A stretch of DNA of 64,000 nt from Methylobacterium sp. SyP6R (GCF_019216885.1 NZ_JAAQRC020000001.1:1736001-1800000); one strand, 5' to 3'. Positions 42,265-53,019 are shown, counted from the first letter of the stretch. The notes: generated by a model not told the origin, from the sequence alone. Translations and numbers: made by a program.

Positions 42265-43631
42265 GCAGCGGATCCTCCCACGGCGCGGGCGGGCGCGAGG
42301 CCCTGGCGGGCTTCGTCGCCGCCCGCCTCGGCAAGGCTCCCTCCCGCCCCGCCCCGGTCCGGCCGGCGCCCAAGCCGGCTCTGGCCCAGGCCCAGAGCTT
42401 CGACAGCCTGCCGGCCTACAAGGAGCTGAAGCTCCAGCGCTCGGCAGCCGACCTGATCGGCCTCGGCAACCCGTTCTTCCGCGTCCACGACGCCAAGGCC
42501 GGCGCGACGACGCGGATCGAGGGGCGGACCTTCACCAATTTCTCGTCCTACGACTACCTCGGTCTCAACGGCCATCCGGAGGTGAACGCGGCGGCGCAAA
42601 GCGCGCTCGCCGAGTACGGCACCTCGGCCTCGGCGAGCCGGATCGTCGCCGGCGAGCGCCCGGGCCATCTCGTCCTCGAGAAGGCGATCGCCGCGCATTA
42701 CGGCACCGAGGCCTGCGTGGTGATGGTGAGCGGGCACGCCACCAACGTGGCGACCATCGCGGCCCTGCTGGAGCCTGGCGACGTGATCTACCACGACGCC
42801 CTGATCCACAATTCGGTGGTCACCGGCGCGCAGCTGTCGGGCGCCCAGCGCCGCAGCTTCGCCCATAACGACCTCCAGGCGCTGGAATCGCTGCTGCACG
42901 CCACGCGCCACGAGCATCGCCGGGCGCTGATCGTGATCGAGGGCCTCTACAGCATGGACGGGGACGCCCCCGACCTCGCCGGATTCGTCGCCCTCAAGGA
43001 GCGCTACGGCGCCTGGCTGATGGTCGACGACGCCCACGGTCTCGGCGTGCTGGGGAAGGATGGCCACGGCCTGCACGAGCATTGCGACGTGCCTCCCGGC
43101 AGCGTCGACATCTGGATGGGCACGCTCTCGAAGACGCTGTCCTCCTGCGGCGGCTACGTCGCGGGGGCCGGCGCTCTGATCGAGCTTCTGAAGTGCACCG
43201 CCGGCGGCTTCGTCTACTCGGTCGGCCTGTCGCCGCCGCTCGCCGCTGCCGCCACCGCCTCGCTGGCGCTGATGCGACGGGAGCCCGAGCGGGTGGCGCG
43301 ACTGCGCCGCAACGGCGCGCTCTTCCTCGCCACCGCCCGCGAGCGCGGCCTCGATACCGGCACCAGCCTCGGCCTCGCCGTGGTGCCGGTGATCCTCGGC
43401 GATTCGCTGAAGGCGGTGACCCTGTCCGACCGGCTGTTCAAGCGCGGCATCAACGTGCAGCCGATCATCCATCCGGCGGTGCCGGAGCGCTCGTCGCGCC
43501 TCCGCTTCTTCATCACCTCGGAGCATAGCCCCGAGCAGATCCGCGAGACCGTGACGGTGCTGGCGGACGAGCTCGACGAGCTGAATCAGGGCGGGTCGCT
43601 GGTCGAGCGGCTGATGTCGCGGCGGGCGTGA
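42261..43631 (+). CDS. rkpG: alpha-oxoamine synthase, RkpG-like
   Basis: 456 residues, ATG overlapping the synthase stop. A PLP enzyme of the family containing AONS (BioF), serine palmitoyltransferase and KBL. It decarboxylatively joins an amino acid to an acyl thioester to make an amino-ketone. Blocks: NFSSYDYLGLNGHPEV, YGTSASASRI, the IEGLYSMDGD loop, LMVDDAHGLGVLG, and the PLP Lys291 in GTLSKTLSSCGGY. An extra 60-residue Ala/Pro-rich N-terminus is present. Since the partner synthase has no thioesterase, this enzyme is the likely chain-releasing step, taking the chain from the ACP. The homologue in rhizobia is RkpG. Confidence 0.9.
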   Translation: MSSGSSHGAGGREALAGFVAARLGKAPSRPAPVRPAPKPALAQAQSFDSLPAYKELKLQRSAADLIGLGNPFFRVHDAKAGATTRIEGRTFTNFSSYDYLGLNGHPEVNAAAQSALAEYGTSASASRIVAGERPGHLVLEKAIAAHYGTEACVVMVSGHATNVATIAALLEPGDVIYHDALIHNSVVTGAQLSGAQRRSFAHNDLQALESLLHATRHEHRRALIVIEGLYSMDGDAPDLAGFVALKERYGAWLMVDDAHGLGVLGKDGHGLHEHCDVPPGSVDIWMGTLSKTLSSCGGYVAGAGALIELLKCTAGGFVYSVGLSPPLAAAATASLALMRREPERVARLRRNGALFLATARERGLDTGTSLGLAVVPVILGDSLKAVTLSDRLFKRGINVQPIIHPAVPERSSRLRFFITSEHSPEQIRETVTVLADELDELNQGGSLVERLMSRRA

Positions 43632-43757
43632 GAGGCCGTCATGTCGCCCCGGGGATGCGTAGCAGAACCCGGGGTGATGAAGGCTGCGGTCTTCTCTCTT
43701 CCACCGGATGAAGTCATGGGCGGGACGAATGCTGGGACGTAAGTCCCGAGAAAATTC

Positions 43758-44606
43758 CTACGGCTTGAGCGACAGGCTCAAGGCCTCTCTCAAATCCCCC
43801 GCATCGACGAGTCTCCTCCCCCGCCGCTTCAAGTCGCGCAGCTGCGCCGGCGTCGGGAAGCCGCAATAGGGCAGGACCGGGACGCTCCGCCCTTCCGGCA
43901 ATGCACCCGCCCGCTCGGCCTCGGCCAGCACGCCCTCCAGCAGCGGCCGCCCGGCCTCGTGCAGCAGGATCGCCGCCCGCGAGGCGGTGACGTCCTCGGG
44001 CAAAGTCACCGGCGCCTGCGCCAGGATCCCGCCGGCATCGATCGCCGGGGCCAGCCGGTGCACCGTGACGCCGAAATCCGGCCTGTCCTCCAGCAACGCG
44101 TGCAGCGTCGGCACCGGGCCGCGGTGGCGCGGCAGCAGCGAGGGATGGACGTTGAGCCCGCCCTTCGGGGCCGCCGCCAGGGTCGCGGCGTCGAAGATCT
44201 GGTCGAAATGGAACGACAGGATCAGGTCGGCCCCGTGCTCCCGCAAGAGCCCGGTCGTCGCCGGTCCGTTCACGTCGGTGATGGTGGCGTGCGGCAGGCC
44301 GAGGCGCCGGCACAGGGTGCGCAGCGGCGTCGCCTCCGGCACGTCGCGGCTGCCCGACAGCGCCTGCGTTGCGGGAGCGAGCCCCCGGACGAGGTCGGGC
44401 AGGCCGAAATTCACCGCCAGGTAAGGCAGGAAGCCGGGCCCGGAGCGCATCAGGTGGCGCCGCACCTGGCCGGTGAGCCCGCCGGTGCTCGGTCGCTCGG
44501 GGTCGGACAGGCCGACGAAGGCGATCCGCGCGGCGTTGTCGGCGACGAAGCGGCGCACCGCCCGGGCATTGGGCAGGGCTTCGAGGGTGAACAGGGCGAT
44601 CCGCAC
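43758..44606 (-). CDS. formyltransferase-family protein
   Basis: 282 residues from a GTG at 44606. It carries the formyltransferase core used with 10-formyl-tetrahydrofolate: GADLILSFHFDQIF, then GGLNVHPSLLPRHRGPVPTL with the Asn and His of the active site, and AIDAGGILAQ with the catalytic Asp. The C-terminal domain of methionyl-tRNA formyltransferase is missing, so it is not Fmt. Sugar-nucleotide formyltransferases and GART are relatives. It is the second gene of a minus-strand pair with the SDR, 30 bp after it. A target on the capsule sugar or on the amine made by the oxoamine synthase is a guess from position. Confidence 0.8.
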   Translation of the reverse strand: MRIALFTLEALPNARAVRRFVADNAARIAFVGLSDPERPSTGGLTGQVRRHLMRSGPGFLPYLAVNFGLPDLVRGLAPATQALSGSRDVPEATPLRTLCRRLGLPHATITDVNGPATTGLLREHGADLILSFHFDQIFDAATLAAAPKGGLNVHPSLLPRHRGPVPTLHALLEDRPDFGVTVHRLAPAIDAGGILAQAPVTLPEDVTASRAAILLHEAGRPLLEGVLAEAERAGALPEGRSVPVLPYCGFPTPAQLRDLKRRGRRLVDAGDLREALSLSLKP

Positions 44607-44635
44607 CGGACTTCACGTCTCCATAACCGTCAGGG

Positions 44636-45409
44636 TCAGCGCTGCTGGCGCTCGCTCATCCGGAAGCTGAAGCCGCGCATGCCGAGGCGGCGCCAGGATT
44701 CCGGGATCAAGGCGGCGCCCCGCGCCGCCGCGGCGAGCAGGCCCGGGAAGGCGACCACCGCCTCGTCGCGGGCCAACCCCCTGGCGATGCGCGCGGCCGC
44801 CGCCTCGGCGCTCATCTCGAGCGGGCGCCAGCCCTCGTAATCGGCGCCCATGGCTGTCTTCACGTAGCCGGGGCAGACCACGTTCATCCGCACGCCCTGC
44901 GGCGCCAGCTTCTCGCGGAGCGCCAGGCCGTGGGCGAGGAGCGCCGCCTTGGTGCCGCTATAGGCGGGCGCGTCGGGCAGCGGCGCGTAGGCCGCGAGCG
45001 AGGAGATCAGGGCGATCTGGCCCTGGCCCCGCGCGGCCATGAGGGCGACCGCCGGCAGCGCCACGTTGAGGGCGCCCATCAGGTTGACGTCGAGGACCAG
45101 GAAGGCGGTCTCCTCGGTCTCCAATCCGCCCTCCGGATGGCCGCCATTGACCCCCGCATTGGCGATGACGAGATCGAGGCCGAGGCGCCCGGCCACGTCG
45201 CCGATCCAGGCCCGCACCCCCTCCCGGTCGCGCACGTCGAGGGGCCGGGTCTCGACCGCGGCGCCCTTGCGGCGGCAGAGATCGGCCACCGCCTCCAGGC
45301 GCTCCGCGCCCCGTGCGTTCAGCACCAGGGTGGTGCCGGGGGCGGCGTAATGCTGCGCCAGCGCCGCGCCGATGCCGCTCGAGGCGCCGGTGATCAGGAT
45401 GACGGGCAA
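44636..45409 (-). CDS. rkpH: short-chain dehydrogenase/reductase, RkpH-like
   Basis: 257 residues. The start is a TTG at 45409 with GGAG upstream; an in-frame TGA eight codons upstream excludes a longer protein. SDR marks: LITGASSGIGAALA, IANAGVNGG, the Ser in ISSLAAYAP, and AYSGTKAALLAH with the catalytic Tyr and Lys. Near the oxoamine synthase it is expected to reduce the keto group of the aminoketone to the amino alcohol, as 3-ketodihydrosphingosine reductase does. The C-terminus is basic with hydrophobic patches (AARGAALIPESWRRLG), suggesting membrane contact. RkpH in rhizobia is also an SDR next to RkpG. Confidence 0.85.
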   Translation of the reverse strand: MPVILITGASSGIGAALAQHYAAPGTTLVLNARGAERLEAVADLCRRKGAAVETRPLDVRDREGVRAWIGDVAGRLGLDLVIANAGVNGGHPEGGLETEETAFLVLDVNLMGALNVALPAVALMAARGQGQIALISSLAAYAPLPDAPAYSGTKAALLAHGLALREKLAPQGVRMNVVCPGYVKTAMGADYEGWRPLEMSAEAAAARIARGLARDEAVVAFPGLLAAAARGAALIPESWRRLGMRGFSFRMSERQQR

Positions 45410-45691
45410 GGACGGGTCTCCGGGGATCGATCACGCGGCGGCACGGCCCGCGCCTGTAGCACGGCGGCCCTCGTCGAGCGCGAAAAAATCCGTGAGCTGC
45501 GTGACCGGAAAATCAGATCGACTTTAACGAAAACCAGTGCAGGACAGGGCCCCACCCATCGAGGCCCGGTCTCCCGCACGCAGGGCGCGTGCTTGACGGG
45601 GCCGGAGCGATGTGGAACGGCGCCTGCTCCGGGTTGCATCGCCTGGGCGGGCAGGGCTGGGCGGGCACGGTCCGCAGTGAGTGAGAGGCGG
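45410..45691. promoter_or_regulatory. divergent promoter region between SDR and kpsC
   Basis: 282 bp between divergent starts. A clearly AT-richer patch around 45480-45540 (containing AAAAAATCCGTGAG and TTTAACGAAAACC) is the probable promoter area. No factor site can be assigned. Confidence 0.4.
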
Positions 45692-47659
45692 ATGGATCGC
45701 GGCAAGCTGAAGCGGTTGTGGCCCCGGATGCCGTCGGAGTCGGAGGGGCCCGGTCCGCGGCGCTCGCGCCGCCTGGGCAGCGAGCCGACCTCGCGGCGGG
45801 TGCGCCTGAGCGACCGGTGGGACGAGGGCTTCCTGCGACTCGGCGACCCCCGGCCCGACCGGTCCATGAGCTACATCATCGACGGGCTCGGCATCCATTA
45901 CGATGCCACGGCACCGAGCGAGCTCGAGGTGATGCTCGAGGAGGGCGGCTGGGAATCGGACGAGCTGATGGCTCGCGCCCGGGACGGCATCGCGCGCCTG
46001 CGCGAGGCGCGGCTGAGCCTCGACAACGACCCGCGCCGCCGCGACCTGCCGGCGCGGACGGACGGGGCCCGCCGGCGGGTGGTGATCGTCGACCAGGCGG
46101 CCGGCGACCCGACGGTCGGGTTCGGCCTCGCCGGCGCCAGTGCCTTCTCGGCGATGCTGGCGGCGGCCGCCGCCGACGCGCCGGAGGCCGAGCGCCTGGT
46201 GGTGATGGATCCCGGCGCTCCCGTGGGCCGGCGCGGCCATATCGATGCGGCGGCGGCGGAAGCGGCCGGCGCGCGCCTGGTGGGCGACCCCGTCACCGCC
46301 TGGTCGGTGGCCGAGGGGTGCGACCGCGTCTACGTCGTCTCGGCCCATGCCGGCTTCGAGGCGGCGCTCGCCGGCACGCCGGTGACTTGCTTCGGCCTGC
46401 CCTTCTATGCCGGCTGGGGCTTCACCGACGACCGGCTGCACCTGCCCCGGCGCACCCGCCGGCGCCGGCCGGACGAGGTCTTCGCCGCCGCCTACCTCGT
46501 CTGCTCGCGTTATTTCGACCCCTATACCGGGGCGCCGGCCCGGTTCGAGGACGCCGTCGCGACCCTCGACCTCGTCGCATCGCGCTGGCGCGAGAATGCG
46601 GTCCCGACCCTGTGCGTCGGCTTCTCGGCCTGGAAGCGGGACTGGATCACCAGAACCCTGTCGGCGCCGGGCCATCGCCCGGTCGTCCGCCGCGGCGACG
46701 CCCCCGTGACGCCGGCCGAGCTGTCGGAGGTCCGGCGCGTCGTGACCTGGGCCAGCCGGATGCCGGCCGGCCTTGAGACCGCCTGCCGTACCGCGGACGT
46801 GCCGCTCCTGCGGATGGAGGACGGCTTCCTGCGCTCGATCGGCCTCGGAGTCGCCCTGCGGCCGGGCGCCTCGCACGTCCTCGATGCCACCGGCGTCTAC
46901 TACGACGCCACGGGGCCGAGCGACCTCGAGCGCCTGCTCGAGACAGGGACGTTCTCGGATGATCTCCTCGCGCGAGCGGCCGCTTTGCGCGAGGCGGTGG
47001 TCGCCGCGCGGGTGAGCAAGTACAATGTCGGCAGCGCCGCGATGCCGAAGATGCCGCGGCCGGGCCCGGTGGTGCTGGTCGCCGGCCAGGTCGAGAACGA
47101 TGCCTCGATCCGCCTCGGCGGTGCGACCGTCTCGGGCAATGCCGCGCTCCTGCGGCTGGCCCGCGAGCGCAACCCCGATGCGGTGATCGCCTTCAAGCCG
47201 CATCCCGACGTCGAGGCGGGCCTTCGTCCCGGCTGGGTGCCGCCGGACGAGCTCGCCGCCCATGCCGACGTGGTCCTGCGCGACGTCTCGGCGATCGACG
47301 CCATCGAGGCGGCGGACCGGGTCGAGGTCGTGACCTCGCTCATCGGCTTCGAGGCACTGCTGCGCGGCAAGGCCGTGACGACCCACGGCCTGCCCTTCTA
47401 TGCCGGTTGGGGCCTGACCGACGATCCGGGCTGTCCCCGCCGTACCCGCCGCCTGACGCTCGACGAGCTGGTGGCCGCCGCGCTGATCCTCTATCCGCGC
47501 TACGTCGATCCGCGCACCGGTCTGCCCTGCCCGCCCGAGGTGCTGGTGCAGCGCCTCGCCGAGGGCGACCCGGAGCTGGCGCGCCGCGCCCTGACCCCGG
47601 AGGCCGTCCTCAAGCAGGTCTGGTCGGTGGTCTGGCGCCGCGTGCTGCGGCGGGGGTAA
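45692..47659 (+). CDS. kpsC: KpsC-like capsule beta-Kdo transferase
   Basis: 655 residues with two homologous halves, as in KpsC, which adds the first beta-Kdo residues to the lipid acceptor of group 2 capsules. Each half contains the GLPFYAGWGxTDD motif (near residues 238 and 569) and a GIHYDAT or GVYYDATGPSDLERLLE stretch. The second half is complete (GFSAWKRDWITRTL, MEDGFLRSIGLG, KPHPDVEAG). The first half begins abruptly: only WDEGFLRLGD precedes SYIIDGLGIHYDAT, so its N-lobe is missing compared with family members. The frame upstream has no homology. The start ATG at 45692 has GAGAGGCG before it. Confidence 0.85.
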   Translation: MDRGKLKRLWPRMPSESEGPGPRRSRRLGSEPTSRRVRLSDRWDEGFLRLGDPRPDRSMSYIIDGLGIHYDATAPSELEVMLEEGGWESDELMARARDGIARLREARLSLDNDPRRRDLPARTDGARRRVVIVDQAAGDPTVGFGLAGASAFSAMLAAAAADAPEAERLVVMDPGAPVGRRGHIDAAAAEAAGARLVGDPVTAWSVAEGCDRVYVVSAHAGFEAALAGTPVTCFGLPFYAGWGFTDDRLHLPRRTRRRRPDEVFAAAYLVCSRYFDPYTGAPARFEDAVATLDLVASRWRENAVPTLCVGFSAWKRDWITRTLSAPGHRPVVRRGDAPVTPAELSEVRRVVTWASRMPAGLETACRTADVPLLRMEDGFLRSIGLGVALRPGASHVLDATGVYYDATGPSDLERLLETGTFSDDLLARAAALREAVVAARVSKYNVGSAAMPKMPRPGPVVLVAGQVENDASIRLGGATVSGNAALLRLARERNPDAVIAFKPHPDVEAGLRPGWVPPDELAAHADVVLRDVSAIDAIEAADRVEVVTSLIGFEALLRGKAVTTHGLPFYAGWGLTDDPGCPRRTRRLTLDELVAAALILYPRYVDPRTGLPCPPEVLVQRLAEGDPELARRALTPEAVLKQVWSVVWRRVLRRG

Positions 47660-47730
47660 GTCTCGTGGGAGACGTCCGGCGCGCCGGCGTCTCGTCGACG
47701 CAGGCCGATGATCGAACCCTGGAAACGAAA

Positions 47731-47752
47731 ACGGGGCCGTCGCCGGCCCCGT
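47731..47752. terminator. bidirectional terminator between kpsC and kpsS
   Basis: ACGGGGCC pairs with GGCCCCGT across a 6-nt loop, preceded by AAAA and followed by TTCTGT, between convergent genes. The lead-in GGAAACGAAAACGGG is shared with the terminator at 51095. Confidence 0.75.
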
Positions 47753-47784
47753 TCTGTCGTCCATCTCGTGGTTCTTCGATGGGC

Positions 47785-49173
47785 TCAGGCGTTCTGCAGT
47801 GCCTCGATGCCCGGCATCTCGTCGCCGGCATCATTGGCGCTGCGGGCCCGGGAGCGGACCTCGAGCCAGGCGCCCTGCGTGAGGTCGAGGCGCGAAGCCG
47901 TCGCCTCCACCGCCGCCGCCATGCCCTCGCCCTTGTAGTAGACGCCGCGGATCTGGATGTTGGCGACGATCGCCTTGATGAAGGCGTCCCAGAGGTCGCG
48001 CCGGGGCGGCTCGGCCTTCGTCCAGAACGTCTCCAGCGCGCCCTGATAGGTCAGTCCCTGGATGTCGTAGATCGCGGCACCCAGCGTCATGGTCGGCTTG
48101 TTGGCGCGCATCGACCACAGGCCGACGGTGCTGTTGACCGTGACGACGCCGCGGCAGCCGTCCAGCATCTTGCCGAGGTCGCCGCCATCGGCGAAGTCGA
48201 CTCGGTCGGTGACGCCCCACTTCTCCGCCGAGCGCCGCACGATGCGCGCCCAGTTGCGGATGCCCGGATCGAGGGGGTGGATCTTCACGAGCAGGCGCGA
48301 CCCGGCCGGTGCGTGCTCGGCGAAGGATCGGATCACCGCGTGGATCGGCGTCTTCAGGTCGAAGAACGGCGAGTAGGCGCGCAGCTGGAAGTCGTTCTCC
48401 ATCTGCAGCGGCAGCACGTAATAGGTCGTGCCGGCCTCGCGCAGGCGGCGCACCAAGGCGTCGACCCGCGGACCGGTGCGCTTGGCGCGCACCATGTGCA
48501 GGGCGGTGCCGAGATAGATCAGGGCGTTGTGATGCACCTGATGCGACTTGTAGCCGGGATAGAGCCACCAGAGCCAGTTGCTCATCAGGTGGTAGGCCAT
48601 GTCCCACACCGCCTGGAGCCAGAAGCTGTCGCGGTAGCGCGGCACCAGGTCGGGCTCGGGCGCCTGGGCGGCCAGCGCCAGCACGGCCTCCGGATCCTTC
48701 GGGAAGCAGCTGTCGCCCGACATGCCGTCGCGCTCCAGCGTGATCCAGTCCGGACGCAAGTAGCCGAAATCCGTCACCGTGACGTTCAGGCCGCGGGCCT
48801 TGGCGGCGGCGACCGCGACCTTGTGGTAGTAGCGCTGCTCGCCGAGCAGCATCAGGTCGGTCACGCCCTCGCGGTCGATCAGATCGGCGATGAAGGCCGG
48901 CCAGGTCTCGCGGGTGCCGCGGAAATTGACGCCGTTGGCCCGGCGCCAGAACATCCAGTCGCCAAAGCAGAGATTCACCCGCAGGCAGCGGTGACCCCGC
49001 GCCTCCAGCGCATCGGCGACCCGGGCGAAGAACGGCGTGATCGGGCCCTGGAGGAACAGGAAGACCTGACGCCCGCCAGTGCGGGCTTCCTGGCGGGCGT
49101 CCTGATGGCGCGTGTCTCCGTGATGGGTGTCTCGGCGGCTCGGTTCGACGTTTCGCGCGGGATCAGCTCTCAC
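47785..49173 (-). CDS. kpsS: KpsS-like capsule polysaccharide protein
   Basis: About 462 residues from a GTG at 49173 with GAGG upstream. It belongs to the capsule Kdo-transferase/export family KpsS: FLFLQGPITPFFARVADALE (typical N-terminal FLQGP motif), INLCFGDWMFWRR-like NLCFGDWMFW, MLLGEQRYYHKVA, TDFGYLRPDWITLERDGMS, LLVKIHPLDPGIRNW and VVTVNSTVGLWSM. KpsS and KpsC together build the poly-Kdo linker on phosphatidylglycerol in E. coli. It is convergent with kpsC and divergent from the export lipoprotein gene. The rhizobial counterpart (RkpZ) influences K-antigen chain length. Confidence 0.87.
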   Translation of the reverse strand: MRADPARNVEPSRRDTHHGDTRHQDARQEARTGGRQVFLFLQGPITPFFARVADALEARGHRCLRVNLCFGDWMFWRRANGVNFRGTRETWPAFIADLIDREGVTDLMLLGEQRYYHKVAVAAAKARGLNVTVTDFGYLRPDWITLERDGMSGDSCFPKDPEAVLALAAQAPEPDLVPRYRDSFWLQAVWDMAYHLMSNWLWWLYPGYKSHQVHHNALIYLGTALHMVRAKRTGPRVDALVRRLREAGTTYYVLPLQMENDFQLRAYSPFFDLKTPIHAVIRSFAEHAPAGSRLLVKIHPLDPGIRNWARIVRRSAEKWGVTDRVDFADGGDLGKMLDGCRGVVTVNSTVGLWSMRANKPTMTLGAAIYDIQGLTYQGALETFWTKAEPPRRDLWDAFIKAIVANIQIRGVYYKGEGMAAAVEATASRLDLTQGAWLEVRSRARSANDAGDEMPGIEALQNA

Positions 49174-49827
49174 GGGCACACCTCGGCTCTGGGCGGGATC
49201 CGGCGACCGCGTGCGGCCTGCCGGTGGAGCCCTTAAGACGGCGAAGGCCCGAGCACGCTGCTGCCAGCTTGCCCGGACGGACATTCGGGGCGCGCAACCT
49301 CGCGCGCGAGCCGCTGACGACGCGGACAGTATCGCCAGACCCGGTGTGGACAATGGCGAGCCTGCAACACTCATGGAAAATCGCAGTGCCATCATCGCAG
49401 GCTGCTGCGGGTTCCGTCGCGGTCGTCCGGCGGACGAGTACCGCCATAAGGCCGACGATCTGGGCAGGAACGTGGACGGGCCGGAACTTATTCCCGCGAT
49501 TCACACGCCATCCCCAGGCTGCGTTGCTTCCGTGCCACAGCGGGACCCCCGCCGCCACGCTCGCGACGCATTTGCGGCCGAGTTGCCGGATGTTCGGGCT
49601 CTCGGGCGTGGGCGCCGTGCAACACCGGCGCCGCTTGTGCATGCGGAGCGCCGCGCTCATCGCTCCCCGCATCCCGGGATGGTAGGGAGAAGCGGCGAAG
49701 CGTGGCCGAATACGGCCGCGAGCGCGCGGACGATCGAACGGGACGGATGCCGGCGCGCCGGCATCGATGGAGCGGGAAGACCGGCAGGGCCGTCGCGGAC
49801 GGCCCGGGTGGTTTCGGAGGGTGGTGC
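49174..49827. other. 654-bp divergent region upstream of kpsS and the export gene
   Basis: No supported gene. It contains a perfect 20-bp palindrome GATGCCGGCGCGCCGGCATC (49746-49765) about 62 bp before the export-gene start, which could be an operator, and a GGAGG ribosome site at about 49816-49820. The middle part holds less GC-rich stretches that may contain the two promoters. Confidence 0.5.
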
Positions 49828-51057
49828 ATGGTGCGCGTCGGTATGCCAGCGGTCCTGGCGGCTGCTTGCCTCATCGGAGGATGCAGCAGCTTCCTGCCCG
49901 CGGCCGGTCCGACGGCGAGCGCGGTCGTGGAGGGTGCCGACGTGGCGACCGACCAGGGACTGCTCGCCCGCTACGAGATCGTCGACGTCGACGCCGCGGT
50001 GGTCGAGGCCCTGCGCGGCAGACCCCTCGACAGCCTGCTCGCCTCCTTCGGCGACCGCCGCCCCTCGGTGCAGCCGGTGATCGGCGTCGGCGACGGGATC
50101 ACGGTGACGATCTGGGAGGCCGGTAGCGGCGGCCTGTTCTCCGGCCCCATGATCGGGGGCATGTCCACCGGCTCGAAATCCTCCAGCATCCCCGAGCAGA
50201 TCGTCGCCCGCGACGGCACGATCTCTGTGCCCTATGCCGGCCGCATCAAGGTCGCGGGCAAGCGCGCGGCCGACGTACAGGCGCAGATCGAGCAGGATCT
50301 CGCCGGCAAGGCGATCCAGCCGCAGGTGCTCATCACGGTGAACTCGCCGCTCAGCACCAGCGTCACGGTTCTGGGCGAGGCGGCGTCCACGGGCGGCGGG
50401 GCCCGCCTGGCGGCGGCCCGCGGTGGCCCGGCCTCCAGCCTCGGCGGCGGCCGCGTGCCGCTGACCGAGAAGGGCGACCGGCTGCTCGACGTCATCGCCA
50501 CGGCGGGCGGCGTCTCGGCGCCGGTGAACGAGACCTTCGTGCGTCTCTCGCGCGGCTCGGCCACGGCGACGGTGCCGCTCACCGCGGTCGTCTCGAACCC
50601 GCGCGAAAACATCTTCCTGCGCCCGGGCGACACGCTGACCCTGGTGCGCGACCCCCAGACCTTCCTGGCGGTCGGGGCCACGGGGGCGAATTACGAGATC
50701 CCGTTCTCGGCCGAGGGCATCACGCTGGCCCAGGCGCTCGCCAAGTCCGGGGGGCTGCGCGACTTCCAGGCCGATCCGGCCGGCGTGTTCGTGTTCCGGT
50801 TCGAGCCGGCCTCGGTGGTGCGCCGCCTGCGTCCGGGCAGCCCGCTCCTGTCCTCGAACTTCGTGCCGGTGGTCTACCGGATCAACATGCGCGATCCCAA
50901 CAGCCTGTTCGTCTCCCAGGCCTTCCGGATGCGCAACCGCGACCTCGTCTACGTCTCGAACGCCCCCTTCACCGAGGTGCAGAAGGTGCTGAGCGTGTTC
51001 TCCACCGTCACCGCGCCGGTCTCGGCCGGTGCCTCGCTCTACCAGGTGGCCAAATAG
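49828..51057 (+). CDS. polysaccharide export outer-membrane lipoprotein (Wza/KpsD-type)
   Basis: 409 residues. The N-terminus MVRVGMPAVLAAACLIGGCS is a lipoprotein signal with the Cys at residue 19. A polysaccharide-export (PES) domain follows: VIGVGDGITVTIWEAG, EQIVARDGTISVPYAGRIKV, ADVQAQIEQDLAGKAIQPQV. Next come SLBB domains (DVIATAGGVSAPVNETFVRL, and YEIPFSAEGITLAQALAKSG). These proteins form the outer-membrane channel for capsule export. Together with kpsC and kpsS it marks an ABC-exporter type capsule, but the kpsM, kpsT and kpsE genes are not in this window. It ends just before a strong terminator. Confidence 0.9.
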   Translation: MVRVGMPAVLAAACLIGGCSSFLPAAGPTASAVVEGADVATDQGLLARYEIVDVDAAVVEALRGRPLDSLLASFGDRRPSVQPVIGVGDGITVTIWEAGSGGLFSGPMIGGMSTGSKSSSIPEQIVARDGTISVPYAGRIKVAGKRAADVQAQIEQDLAGKAIQPQVLITVNSPLSTSVTVLGEAASTGGGARLAAARGGPASSLGGGRVPLTEKGDRLLDVIATAGGVSAPVNETFVRLSRGSATATVPLTAVVSNPRENIFLRPGDTLTLVRDPQTFLAVGATGANYEIPFSAEGITLAQALAKSGGLRDFQADPAGVFVFRFEPASVVRRLRPGSPLLSSNFVPVVYRINMRDPNSLFVSQAFRMRNRDLVYVSNAPFTEVQKVLSVFSTVTAPVSAGASLYQVAK

Positions 51058-51094
51058 GCGGCGATCGAGCGGTCCCGGCCCATCCCGGAAACGA

Positions 51095-51118
51095 AAACGG
51101 GCCCCGCGGGGCCCGTTT
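51095..51118. terminator. bidirectional terminator between export gene and ettA
   Basis: Perfect 11-bp stem AAACGGGCCCC / GGGGCCCGTTT with a GC loop, with A residues before and T residues after. It serves both convergent genes. Confidence 0.9.
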
Positions 51119-51167
51119 CTCTTCGTGTCGATGACGGGGCGGCGGAAACGCCGCCCCCGGTTTTCGT

Positions 51168-52820
<1,653 letters not shown>

Positions 52821-53019
52821 GGGCCGGTCCTTTCGGAGTGTCTTGCGCGCGGGTCCGGCCGGATGCGGGGCGGGGCGGGCGGATGGTCCAGGCTTGTCGG
52901 AAATCCTGGCGACGATCCTGCCCGACGGGCGCCGGCGCGGGCGGCCGCGCGTCGGAATTGGGAGTGCTCCCGCGCTTACCAGGGCCGTCGGGGGGGTGCA
53001 AGGCGGCCCGGGGACGCCC

